64,000 nt of DNA from an uncultured Faecalibacterium sp. (GTDB lineage Bacteria; Bacillota; Clostridia; Oscillospirales; Ruminococcaceae), in assembly GCA_934548045.1 (NCBI GenBank), contig CAKTEM010000001.1, forward strand, positions 130,348 through 194,347. The letters are read 5' to 3'. Position 1 is the first letter of the stretch. Every line of letters starts with the position of its first letter. A program made the position numbers and the translations under genes. The notes under the pieces were generated by a model, which did not search any database, was not told the origin of the DNA, and saw nothing but the letters and a program-made list of their open reading frames with translations. Shown here piece after piece: positions 17,688-26,323 of this stretch.

Positions 17688-18542
17688 ATGGATGAAAAAG
17701 ATTTTGAACTGCTCGAAGTCCTCGATGAGACGCGCAACATCACCCACGCGGCGGACAAGCTGTACATGACCCAGTCCGCACTGTCAAAACGAATCAAGTC
17801 CATCGAGCAGGAGCTGGGCGTCGAGGTGCTGCTCCGCTCCCGTCAGGGCATCCGATTCACGCCGGAAGGCGAAAAAGTCCTTGAACACAGCCGTGCCGCC
17901 CTGCGCGAGATGGAAAAGCTCCGCCGTGGACTGGACGCCATGCGCGGCGAGGTCTGCGGCACATTGAAGGCCGGCATCTCCATCAACTTTTCCTACTATC
18001 GCCTGCCCGACATCCTGACCGAGTACCACAGCAAGTACCCTCATGTCCGGCTGGACATCGCGACCGGCCACAGCCGCCAGCTGTATCAGCAGATGCTGGA
18101 CGGCAGTCTGGATGTTGCGGTGCTGCGCGGAGAATATCCGTGGGATGGCACCCAGTTTTTGCTCTCGCAGGAGAACATCTGCCTCATCCACGCGCCGCAG
18201 TATGAGGGCGTGCCGCTGTCGGATTACCTCTACATCGACCACCATACCGACGTCTCTCTGGGCGCGCTGATGGCACGCTGGCGTTACGAGAACGGCATCA
18301 CCAGCGACGCAGGCAGTTTCATCGTGGACAACATCACGGCCTGCCTCGAGATGGTTCAGCGCGGCTTGGGCTGGGCATTGCTGCCGGAAATTGCGTTGGG
18401 CGACTTCAACGGCTGTATCCATCCTTGCACCTTTGAGAACGGCGAGCCGTTCGTCCGGCGCACATCTATTTTCTGCCAGCGTGACGCCGCCGCCCTGCCG
18501 CAGGTGCAGCTGTTCATGGACCTGCTCAAAAAACGCCGCTGA
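17688..18542 (+). CDS. LysR-family transcriptional regulator
   Basis: 284 residues. It begins MDEKDFELLEVLDETRNI, with the winged-helix recognition part ITHAADKLYMTQSALSKRIK and a co-inducer-binding domain. GTGGAG precedes the ATG. It is followed 18 bp later by citX-citG and then citC on the same strand, so it is likely co-transcribed with them and a candidate regulator of citrate lyase maturation. It is clearly different in sequence from the LysR at 10.4 kb. Confidence 0.9.
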   Translation: MDEKDFELLEVLDETRNITHAADKLYMTQSALSKRIKSIEQELGVEVLLRSRQGIRFTPEGEKVLEHSRAALREMEKLRRGLDAMRGEVCGTLKAGISINFSYYRLPDILTEYHSKYPHVRLDIATGHSRQLYQQMLDGSLDVAVLRGEYPWDGTQFLLSQENICLIHAPQYEGVPLSDYLYIDHHTDVSLGALMARWRYENGITSDAGSFIVDNITACLEMVQRGLGWALLPEIALGDFNGCIHPCTFENGEPFVRRTSIFCQRDAAALPQVQLFMDLLKKRR

Positions 18543-18560
18543 CCGGAAAGGAGAATCATC

Positions 18561-19928
18561 ATGGAAACTACCGTTTCGCTGCTTGAGATGCTGGACGCCC
18601 GGGAACGCCGGGTGCATCACCAGCAAGAATTGCAGGCAAAATATCACACCCCACTCGTCTGTTTCACCATGAACATCGCCGGGCCGGTCAAAATCAGTCC
18701 GCTCATCCGGCGCGGTTTCGCCCGTGGCCGGGAGCTTTTGGAACGCCAGCTGATGCGCTGTAAAATCAAATCGCTTCAGGTCGATGTCGTCCGGGAAAAT
18801 ACCGGCTGTGAGGCCTTTTATGTGCTGGACGCCGACCCGTTGGAAATCAAGAAAATCACGACCCTCATCGAGGATGCCAGCCCGTTGGGCCGTCTGTTCG
18901 ACATGGATGTTCTCCGTCCGGACGGCCGAAAGGTCGACCGGGAAGAGCTGCATCTTGAGGGCCGTCGGTGCCTGATCTGCGGCGGCCCGGCCAAGGTTTG
19001 CAGCAGTCGACGCATCCACACCGTCGCCGAACTACAGGAAAAGACGACCGCCATTCTGGAAGATACCCTCAATGAGCTTGATATCCAGACCGCCGCACAG
19101 CAGGCTGTCCGCGCGCTTTTGTACGAGGTGACGACCACGCCGAAACCCGGCCTTGTGGACCGGAGGAACAGCGGAAGCCACGACGATATGGATTCCTTTA
19201 CCTTCATGAGCAGTGCGGCTTCGCTGACTCCTTATTTTGAAGCCTGCGCTCGGGTCGGTCGGGAGACTGCCGCCCGGCCTGCCGCCGAAACCTTTGCGGC
19301 GTTGCGTCCGCTGGGCTGCGAAGCCGAGGGCGAGATGCTGGCCGCGACCCACGGTGTCAACACCCACAAGGGCGCAATTTTCTCCATCGGCATCGTCTGC
19401 GCCGCACTGGGCCGACTGAACCGGGAACTCTGGGGCGACCCGGCCCGTGTCCTCGCTGAAGCCGCCGCCATGACCGCCGGGCTGACCACGCAGGATTTTG
19501 CAGGCGTCACCGCCGAAAACGCCGCTACCGCCGGACAGAAACTCTATGTCGAGTACGGCATCACCGGCGTTCGCGGACAGGTCGAAGCCGGTCTGCCTGC
19601 GGTGCTGGAATACGGCCTGCCTGCCCTTGAGAACGGCCTTGCACAGGGATACGACATCAACCGGGCCGGATGCGGCGCGCTGCTGGCGATTCTGGCGCAC
19701 AGCACCGATACCAACATTATCGCCCGTTCCAGCCGGGAGCGGCAGCTGGCTCTGGTCGACGAGCTGAACGCCCTGCTTGCCGAGACGCCCTACCCGGACG
19801 AAAAAACGCTGACAGAGCTGGACGACCGCTTCATCGCCGAAAATCTCTCGCCGGGCGGCAGTGCCGACCTGCTGGCTCTCACCTATCTGCTTCACTTCTT
19901 CAAAACGGAGGTCATCGAAGATGTCTGA
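18561..19928 (+). CDS. citXG: Fused CitX-CitG: holo-ACP synthase / triphosphoribosyl-dephospho-CoA synthase of citrate lyase
   Basis: 455 residues joining two enzymes that make and attach the citrate lyase prosthetic group. Residues 1-170 are CitX (nucleotidyl transfer of the prosthetic group to the acyl-carrier subunit), with RRCLICGGPAKVCSSRR-type end. Residues ~175-455 are CitG, with TTTPKPGLVDRRNSGSHDDM, the conserved CitG motif, and GVNTHKGAIFSIG. A natural CitX-CitG fusion is known in several bacteria. GGAAAGGAG precedes the ATG. The stop overlaps the citC start by 8 bases. Confidence 0.93.
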   Translation: METTVSLLEMLDARERRVHHQQELQAKYHTPLVCFTMNIAGPVKISPLIRRGFARGRELLERQLMRCKIKSLQVDVVRENTGCEAFYVLDADPLEIKKITTLIEDASPLGRLFDMDVLRPDGRKVDREELHLEGRRCLICGGPAKVCSSRRIHTVAELQEKTTAILEDTLNELDIQTAAQQAVRALLYEVTTTPKPGLVDRRNSGSHDDMDSFTFMSSAASLTPYFEACARVGRETAARPAAETFAALRPLGCEAEGEMLAATHGVNTHKGAIFSIGIVCAALGRLNRELWGDPARVLAEAAAMTAGLTTQDFAGVTAENAATAGQKLYVEYGITGVRGQVEAGLPAVLEYGLPALENGLAQGYDINRAGCGALLAILAHSTDTNIIARSSRERQLALVDELNALLAETPYPDEKTLTELDDRFIAENLSPGGSADLLALTYLLHFFKTEVIEDV

Positions 19929-20964
19929 ATATTCCATCTCTCAGGTCTACCCCACCGATAAGCGGACGCTGGCCGAAATCGACGAACTGCTGAATCAGGA
20001 GGGCATCCGCCGCGACGGAAACCTCGACTATATCTGCGCCATGTTCGACGAAAACTATCACGTCATCGGCACGGGCAGCTGTTTTGGCAACACCCTGCGG
20101 TGCTTTGCGGTCAGCAGCGCGCATCAGGGCGAAGGCCTGCTGAACCAGATCATCACCCACCTCATCGAGGTGCAGTGCGCGCGCGGCAACATGCACCTGT
20201 TCCTCTACACCAAGGTCAAGAGTTCCAAGTTCTTCGGTGACTTGGGCTTCTATGAAATCGCGCGCGTCGAAGACACGCTGGTTTTTATGGAAAACCGCCG
20301 GGATGGGTTTGGCTCCTATCTGCGCCGTCTCGAGAAAACCAAGACCGAGGGCAGATCCGCCGCGCTCGTCATGAATGCGAACCCCTTTACCCTCGGCCAC
20401 CAGTATCTTGTCGAGACTGCCGCAGCTGCCTGCGACACCCTGCATCTCTTTGTTGTCAGTGAAGACGCCAGCCTTGTTCCCTTCTCCGTCCGGAAAAAGC
20501 TGGTCGCGGAGGGCGTCGCCCATCTCCCGAATGTTGTCCTGCACGACAGCGGCCCCTATATCATCTCGAATGCGACCTTCCCCAGCTATTTCCTGAAAGA
20601 TGAAGCCGCTGTCATCGACGGCCACGCCCGGCTGGACTTGGCCGTTTTCACCAAAATCGCCGCCGCGCTGAACATCACCGCCCGGTACGTCGGCGAGGAA
20701 CCGACCAGTCAGGTGACCGGCCTGTACAACCAAATCATGTGCGAGCAGCTCCCGAAAGCCGGCATCGACTGCATCGTGATCCCTCGCAAGGAAGCAAACG
20801 GCAAAGCTATCAGTGCCTCAACCGTCCGCCAGTGCCTCCAGTCCGGCGACTGGGCGACGCTGGAAACCCTCGTTCCCAAAACGACGCTGGACTACTTCCA
20901 AAGCCCCGAAGCTGCTCCTGTCCTTGCCCGTATCCGCAACGCCGGAAATGTGGTACATTACTGA
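19921..20964 (+). CDS. citC: [Citrate (pro-3S)-lyase] ligase
   Basis: 347 residues. An N-terminal GNAT-like domain (residues 1-130) is followed by a nucleotidyl-transferase-like ligase domain with the HIGH-type motif NANPFTLGHQ near residue 152 and a C-terminal IVIPRKEANGKAISASTVRQ. CitC acetylates the lyase prosthetic group using ATP and acetate, switching citrate lyase on. The ATG at 19921 lies in the end of citXG with CGGAGG upstream, showing translational coupling. No citD, citE or citF follows; the next gene is a broken nuclease. Confidence 0.93.
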   Translation: MSEYSISQVYPTDKRTLAEIDELLNQEGIRRDGNLDYICAMFDENYHVIGTGSCFGNTLRCFAVSSAHQGEGLLNQIITHLIEVQCARGNMHLFLYTKVKSSKFFGDLGFYEIARVEDTLVFMENRRDGFGSYLRRLEKTKTEGRSAALVMNANPFTLGHQYLVETAAAACDTLHLFVVSEDASLVPFSVRKKLVAEGVAHLPNVVLHDSGPYIISNATFPSYFLKDEAAVIDGHARLDLAVFTKIAAALNITARYVGEEPTSQVTGLYNQIMCEQLPKAGIDCIVIPRKEANGKAISASTVRQCLQSGDWATLETLVPKTTLDYFQSPEAAPVLARIRNAGNVVHY

Positions 20965-21051
20965 CTTTCCTTGATTCCCCGTTCTTTTTATGGTAAGATA
21001 ATGTTAGAATATTGTTTTGCTCTGTTACTCGGTGAATCGAGGTGAACTCCT

Positions 21052-21866
21052 ATGCCGTATGACAAGACCAATCCCAGTCAGTTTTTTCCTCTTGAAGAAG
21101 ATTTAAAGCGTCTGTCACAGCTTCGGCTGATGGATGATGACTTTTTCTCGGAGGCGTTGGACAACAAGCCTAAAGCAGTCGGTTATATCGTCAACACGAT
21201 TCTCGAGCGCGATTAAAAATCGAGTCTGCCAGAACACAGGTCGAGTATAAAAGTGCAACGAAGCGTTCCTTGAAGCTCGATATCCGTGCCGAAGACGCTG
21301 AGGGGCGCATCATTGACATTGAGATTCAGCGTGCAGACCGTGGAACCGGTGTCCGCCGCGCACGGTTCCACAGCAGCATGATCGACCGGACGCTCCTTGA
21401 AAAAGGCGATGATTTCGAGCAGCTTCCAGACAGTTACATCATTTTCATCACTGAAAATGACAAATTCCACAAAGGGCTTCCACTGTACCACATCGAGCGA
21501 AAAATCACCGAACTGGATGATATCCCATTTGATGATGGTACTCATATTATCTATGTAAATGGCGCATTTCGGGATGTTTCTCATCCCATCGGACGCCTGA
21601 TGCACGATTTCAACTGTACCGATGCCAATCAGATGTTTCATACGCCTTTGGCCGACGAAGTACGCTATCTAAAAGAGAACGAAAGGGGGCGCACCACTAT
21701 GTGTAAACTTTTGGAAGAGATGCGTAATGAAACCGCTCATGATATCGCCGTAAAAAATGCTCTTGCAATGCTTGCAGATGGTTTTTTGACCTATGAAAAA
21801 ATCGCCCAGTATTCTGGTTTGTCTCTGGATGAAATCAAGGAACTGGCCGGACAAAAATCTGCTTAA
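21052..21866 (+). pseudogene. Rpn-family PD-(D/E)XK nuclease/transposase-like gene with a frameshift
   Basis: The ATG at 21052 (with GAGGTGA upstream) opens a frame reading MPYDKTNPSQFF... through GYIVNTILERD and hits TAA at about 21214. The next frame continues the same protein without a gap: LKIESARTQVEYKSATKRS, then LDIRAEDAEGRIIDIEIQRA (nuclease D/E-x-Q core) to the stop at 21866. Restoring one T at 21213-21215 rejoins the two parts into one product of about 270 residues. Rpn proteins are recombination-promoting nucleases, often multicopy and often decayed. A sequencing error in the A/T run is the alternative. Confidence 0.82.
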
Positions 21867-21901
21867 GCGTTTTTCGTTTTAGCTGTAATATCACGATAAA
21901 G

Positions 21902-21936
21902 GAACCCCCGGAAAGTTTGAAGCTTTCCGGGGGTTC
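21902..21936. terminator. Strong bidirectional terminator
   Basis: GAACCCCCGGAAAG/CTTTCCGGGGGTTC, 14-bp perfect stem between convergent genes. Confidence 0.9.
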
Positions 21937-21976
21937 TCTATTGCTCTGATTTTGTTTTAGTTTTCAGCAGTTCAGA

Positions 21977-22486
21977 TTAGTACTGAGCAACCAAAACGAC
22001 GATATCAACACCGAGGACACTGTAAGTAGCGATACCATACTTGGTGAGCTTCTTTTCGTTATAATCCTTTGCATTGTAATTCTTGATTGCATTTGCAAAG
22101 TAAGTCGAAGCATCGCCTTCCTGAACCGGCTCGCTGCCCATCGTGGTCAGCATAACTTTCTGGCCATAACCAGAAGCTGCAATTGCAAATTCATCGGTCT
22201 CCATATTCAGACCTGCATCCTTCAGGATCTTTTCTGCAATTGCCTCTGCATTTTCAGGATCCTGAGCCAGTTTAACCAGCTCCGGGATACCAATTTTCTT
22301 CACGCCGGAGATCAGTTTTTCCGCGCTCTTGGTGGTCGTCTCATTGACTGCTACACCGCTGTTTGCGCCCAGCTTCGATGCAACTTCACTGGAGTAGGTC
22401 TTTGCCGACTTGCCGCAGCCGGTCAGGACGGTGAGTGCCATCACGCAGACGAGCGCAACAGCGAGGAACTTCTTTAAATGTTTCAT
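21977..22486 (-). CDS. Lipoprotein of unknown function
   Basis: 169 residues. An N-terminal lipoprotein signal (MKHLKKFLAVALVCVM...) ends in the lipobox LTGC with the cysteine at about residue 24. The mature part is mostly helical-looking, with SAEKLISGVKKIGIPELVKL and a C-terminal hydrophobic IATYSVLGVDIVVLVAQY. I do not recognise a domain. It has its own promoter and a strong terminator, so it is a single-gene unit on the cell surface. Confidence 0.75.
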   Translation of the reverse strand: MKHLKKFLAVALVCVMALTVLTGCGKSAKTYSSEVASKLGANSGVAVNETTTKSAEKLISGVKKIGIPELVKLAQDPENAEAIAEKILKDAGLNMETDEFAIAASGYGQKVMLTTMGSEPVQEGDASTYFANAIKNYNAKDYNEKKLTKYGIATYSVLGVDIVVLVAQY

Positions 22487-22558
22487 GATTGGTAGCTCCT
22501 TTCAAATTGTACCCATTTGCAATCCCACAGCAGAATCGCTTCTGCTTTTGTTGTCACA

Positions 22559-22587
22559 AAAATATTACAAATTTCACAATTTGTCAA
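22559..22587 (-). promoter_or_regulatory. Promoter of the lipoprotein gene
   Basis: TTGACA, 17-bp spacer and TATTTT on the minus strand, about 70 bp before the ATG. Confidence 0.65.
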
Positions 22588-22680
22588 GAACTTCCGCCCA
22601 CTTTCTGCGTTATCCACAAAAGCGAGATGTCCTTCTTGTGGAAGCTGCTCAGTCTCCGAAGTTTCCTCTTTTTATCACAC

Positions 22681-25440
22681 TTAGTGACTGCTCTTCCGCA
22701 GATCCAGCTCCCAGACCATACCAAGCTCATTGAGCTTCTCGATCCGCTCCGGGGTCAGCTTGGGGTCATGCCGGGCATAACAGTCACGCATCCGGCGAAT
22801 CCAGTCACCCAGGCAGTAGCCGTCTTTGGTCTTGTAATTGACCGGAACACGCAGATTTCCCTTACTGTTGCGGTAATTTTCGGCACAGCGGAGCGCGCAG
22901 CCCCATTTGGCTTCTCGTGCATCCCACTCCATGCCGATCTCATCCAGCAAGGCGATATGTTCCGGCGTGACCTGGAACGAATCCGGACGGGTCTTGCGTG
23001 CCGCACGGAGGTTGGAGATCCAGACACCCAGACGGAAATTCGTCTCGTCGGTGTAGCTGGCCGGAACCAGCAGGTCGCCATACTTTTTATAATATATTTT
23101 TGCGCGGTTATAATTCCTCTGCCAATTCTGGTCGCGCACCTGACATCGCGGACGCGGACTGCTCTCGGCCGTGCGGCTCAGCTCATCCTTGAGCAGATTT
23201 TTCAGGGCCCTGCGCTGTTCTGCCGTCAGGCTCGGGTCGTTTTTCTTGAGCCGCTGTTTCTGCCGGGAAATCCAGCTGCCCAGCCAGATACCCTCTTCGG
23301 TCTTGTACATGCTGGGAACCGGCTCGCCGTTGTGTTCCTTCTTGTACTTTTCCGCCAGCTCGATACGGTATTCCCACGAATTGTTGTGGCTCCACTCCAT
23401 CCCGATCTTATCCAGCATGGCCTTGCGTTCCGGAGTCACACGCGCACTGCTCCGCTCCGGGTTCTGGTAAGCGTACCGCTGCCGGGAGATCCATTTGCCA
23501 AGCAGGACGCCGTCCGGCGAGACATATTCCGACGGAACATCGAGGTCGCCGTGTTCCTGATAGTACCGCTCGGCTACCTCGTAGGCCTGCTGCCAGCGGC
23601 GGTCGTTCCGGTTCGTCCAGTCGACCCCGATAGCTTCCAGCCGGGCGACCTGCTCGGGCTTCAGGTCATTGTCTTTGTAGGCGGTGCGCTGGCTTCCCAG
23701 CCAAACGCCCAGTGCCATTCCGTCCGGCGTCACATATTTTACCGGGATCTCCAAGTCGCCGTGCTCAAGGTAATACCGGGTCGCGGCGGCATAGCTCTGC
23801 TCCCAAAGACTGCTGGCCGTATCCCAGACCATACCCATGGATTGCAGACGCTCGATGCGCTGAGGGTCAAGGCTTCCGCTCAGGTAACGCTGGCGGTTGT
23901 AGACGATCCACTCGCCCAGCGCGAAACCGCTCTTATCGTGATACCGCACCGGAACCAGCAGGTCGCCGTGTTCATCCCGGTACTTCTTGGCCGATGCACA
24001 ACCGCGCTCCCACGCCAGCGTGAGACGCTGTTTCCAGCCGATGCCGATCTTATCCAGCCGGGCGATCTGTTCATCAGTCAGACGACCTGCACGCTGTCCG
24101 GCACGCACCTGACGCTGAATTTCCAGCCAGCGGCCCAGCGCAAGGCCATCTTCAGTGATATAACTGCGCGGCACATCGAGCTTGCCGGTCTCAGGGTCGA
24201 CTTTGCCGCAGGTCTTGGCCGCTTCGTAGAACTCTTCCCAAGTGTTTTCAAGGCCGCGCTTGAGCTTTTTGAAGCAGAGCGTTGCCTGCCGGAGTGGGTC
24301 ACGAAGCTTGAATTCGGTCGGAACGCCACCCTGTCTGCGGACAGCATCCTCATACTCCCGGCGGACGGTCAGCATCGACATGACGCCCTCGAACGAGTTC
24401 GTAAAATCAACGATCTGGATCTGTTTGCCGCTTGCCGTCAATGCCCGGCTGAACATCTGGCGAAAAATCGCTTCATCCGGGCTTCTTCTCAGCAAAATCA
24501 CGCCGTCCAGCCCGTCGATATGGAACTGTGCATCCGGCCGGTTCTGGTAAACCAACAGTCGGACGCGTGACGTCTCATCCTCCAGAAATTCTTTCAGAGC
24601 CGGACTGCCGACCAGCGGACTTTCGCCGACGCAGTACAGCCGGGGCGGCTGCTCGTTATAAGTAAACATCTCCTGAATCCGAGATAGGCAGGCCATCGTC
24701 CAGTCATAGTTTTCGCCCAGAACGAGGTACTTGCCGCCGTTCATGCCCAAGGGGCGGATCAGCTCATGGGCCGCTTTTTCAGCATCCCGGACGGCATAGC
24801 TCAGGTTGGTATAGAGCTGTTCGTTCGGGTCCGGACGGCCCGGGCTGCGAAGGTTTTTCACTCTTGCGCGGAGACCTGCCATGACGTCCTTGCTCGACCA
24901 CAGCAGAGTCGCAAAGGGCTTCGGATAGGGCAGGATGCCATTTGCAACAGCTTCCCCGACGTTATAGCAGGACACCACTGCACCCTGAAACAGCTCTTCC
25001 GCGCTGAGGCAGGGCTTGTTCGGGCTGTTCGGCTCGGCCAGACCCAGCAGCTTCACATCCGGGCAGAATCCCAGCAGCCGACCAACGCTCCGGTTCCAGC
25101 CATCCGCACCCAGCTCCTGATACATATCCAATATCAGATAAGCCGGACGTTTTGCGGCCAGCTCGATCCACTCTTCCGGGCTGGCGGCGGCCAGCTTCTC
25201 GCAGGAATAAAGCTTCGCCTTTTCCGGCAGCGTTCCCTCGGTCTGACGCAGGCGTAGGCGGCACTCGCCCGGCACCAGCCAGTAGATCACCTCGTCCGGA
25301 TGGTCTTCCAGCAGTTTCCATACCAGCTGGCTTTTTCCGGTTCCAGCCGGCTGGATGACTGCTGCCCTGCCGTTTTCGGCAAGCTTTTTCACAACAGCCT
25401 GATATACGCTGGTATCATTCTGATACAAATCCTTTGCCAT
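22681..25440 (-). CDS. Large helicase-like protein with seven helicase-associated (HA) repeats and a degenerate ATPase core
   Basis: About 919 residues. The N-terminal half resembles the SF2 helicase core of HA-domain proteins: IQPAGTGKSQLVWKLL keeps a usable Walker A. The DEAD-box position reads LILDMYQELGADGW, where related proteins have D-E-x-H, so the catalytic acid and histidine are lost. The arginine-finger motif is FRQMFSRALTASGK instead of QxxGRxxR-like. From about residue 395 to the end there are seven ~65-residue repeats (pattern W...A..Y...HGDL.VP..Y....G..LG.WI..QR, ending in IG(M/V).W), each an HA three-helix unit thought to bind nucleic acid. The start has AAAGGAG. It is probably a binding rather than unwinding protein. 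Confidence 0.85.
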   Translation of the reverse strand: MAKDLYQNDTSVYQAVVKKLAENGRAAVIQPAGTGKSQLVWKLLEDHPDEVIYWLVPGECRLRLRQTEGTLPEKAKLYSCEKLAAASPEEWIELAAKRPAYLILDMYQELGADGWNRSVGRLLGFCPDVKLLGLAEPNSPNKPCLSAEELFQGAVVSCYNVGEAVANGILPYPKPFATLLWSSKDVMAGLRARVKNLRSPGRPDPNEQLYTNLSYAVRDAEKAAHELIRPLGMNGGKYLVLGENYDWTMACLSRIQEMFTYNEQPPRLYCVGESPLVGSPALKEFLEDETSRVRLLVYQNRPDAQFHIDGLDGVILLRRSPDEAIFRQMFSRALTASGKQIQIVDFTNSFEGVMSMLTVRREYEDAVRRQGGVPTEFKLRDPLRQATLCFKKLKRGLENTWEEFYEAAKTCGKVDPETGKLDVPRSYITEDGLALGRWLEIQRQVRAGQRAGRLTDEQIARLDKIGIGWKQRLTLAWERGCASAKKYRDEHGDLLVPVRYHDKSGFALGEWIVYNRQRYLSGSLDPQRIERLQSMGMVWDTASSLWEQSYAAATRYYLEHGDLEIPVKYVTPDGMALGVWLGSQRTAYKDNDLKPEQVARLEAIGVDWTNRNDRRWQQAYEVAERYYQEHGDLDVPSEYVSPDGVLLGKWISRQRYAYQNPERSSARVTPERKAMLDKIGMEWSHNNSWEYRIELAEKYKKEHNGEPVPSMYKTEEGIWLGSWISRQKQRLKKNDPSLTAEQRRALKNLLKDELSRTAESSPRPRCQVRDQNWQRNYNRAKIYYKKYGDLLVPASYTDETNFRLGVWISNLRAARKTRPDSFQVTPEHIALLDEIGMEWDAREAKWGCALRCAENYRNSKGNLRVPVNYKTKDGYCLGDWIRRMRDCYARHDPKLTPERIEKLNELGMVWELDLRKSSH

Positions 25441-25583
25441 AACTTTCGTTCTCCTTTTGTCGGAAACCAGATGCGGCAAATTCCGCAAATTTCAGCCCTT
25501 CATGAAAGGTTTTCGTCATAATACAACCCCGGTCACACACTTTACCGGTCAGATGGGTTAAGAAAGGCAATTTTCTCAGCTTA

Positions 25584-25613
25584 TTTGTATCATAAAAGTT
25601 TGTTTCTTGTCAA
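25584..25613 (-). promoter_or_regulatory. Promoter of the helicase-like gene
   Basis: TTGACA, 18-bp spacer and TACAAA on the minus strand. It lies in the 298-bp divergent region 25441-25738, where I see nothing else firm except a weak TATACAAT near 25700 for the cupin gene. Confidence 0.55.
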
Positions 25614-25738
25614 GCTCCTTTTGAGAAAACTTCATTTTTTCTATCGCAAAGTGTCTGCGGTGTGGTTATAACAACAGACATGCACGTTTCGTTCGGGTAT
25701 ACAATTAAAGGAAATCCGGTAAAAAGGAGCTGTATCAT

Positions 25739-26176
25739 TTGTCCGAACGTGTCTTTACCATCTCGCAAAAACGCCCCATCCGCCCGGAGATGACGGTCTC
25801 CCGTCCGGCAGGTCTGGGCGAAACGGTTCCGGTAACGTGGTTCTCGCTGGGCGCAGGAACCTCCATCACACCGGAATATTACGACTGCACCACCCTGTAT
25901 CTCATCGCCGAGGGCAGCATCGCAAACCTCGACCTCGCACACACCGACAACATGAAGTTCGTCCTGATGGCCTTTGACGAGGGTACCGGCCTGACTCCCC
26001 ACCGCGCACCCGGCAACGCCATCCTGACCGCCCTCGAAGGCAAAGCCATCATCGGCTACGAGGGCAAAGACTACGAGCTGAACGCAGGCGAGAGCTTCCG
26101 TTTTGACAAAAACGGCCTGCACAGCGTCACCGCACAGGGCAAGTTCAAGATGAGCCTGCTGCTGGTTCTCGAGTAA
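25739..26176 (+). CDS. Single-domain cupin protein
   Basis: 145 residues, one beta-barrel cupin domain. Motif 1 is weak (G...YYDCTTLYLIAEG) and motif 2 appears as G-x5-F-x(6)-H in LNAGESFRFDKNGLHSV. The metal-binding histidines of motif 1 are mostly replaced, so it may bind a ligand without metal. The start is TTG at 25739, chosen because AAAAAGGAG lies 9 bases upstream and no ATG fits. It stands alone with its own terminator. The substrate is unknown. Confidence 0.75.
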   Translation: MSERVFTISQKRPIRPEMTVSRPAGLGETVPVTWFSLGAGTSITPEYYDCTTLYLIAEGSIANLDLAHTDNMKFVLMAFDEGTGLTPHRAPGNAILTALEGKAIIGYEGKDYELNAGESFRFDKNGLHSVTAQGKFKMSLLLVLE

Positions 26177-26188
26177 TTGTTTTTTGAT

Positions 26189-26222
26189 GAAAATGCCGTT
26201 TCCAGATTTGGAAGCGGCATTT
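26189..26222 (+). terminator. Terminator of the cupin gene
   Basis: AAAATGCCG-TTCC / GGAA-CGGCATTTT stem with a short loop, 12 bp past the stop. Confidence 0.85.
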
Positions 26223-26248
26223 TGCATCCTCTTTATTCAGAATCCGTA

Positions 26249-26277
26249 TTTTACATCAAAGCCGCTTTATGATACTA
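26249..26277 (+). promoter_or_regulatory. Promoter of the 2-hydroxyacid dehydrogenase gene
   Basis: TTTACA, 17-bp spacer and TACTAT, 46 bp before the ATG. Confidence 0.6.
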
Positions 26278-26323
26278 TTTAAAATAGAGATTTGACCTCT
26301 TTTATTCGGAAAGGAGTTTCGTT

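Noticed and set aside
21205..21220. Programmed -1 frameshift in the Rpn-type gene
   Set aside because: No canonical slippery heptamer and no downstream stimulatory structure seen; simple decay or error is more likely.
22489..24570. Very long plus-strand open frame (~690 codons)
   Set aside because: It is antisense to the HA-repeat protein, whose repeats and motifs are clear. GC-rich codon bias opens the opposite strand.
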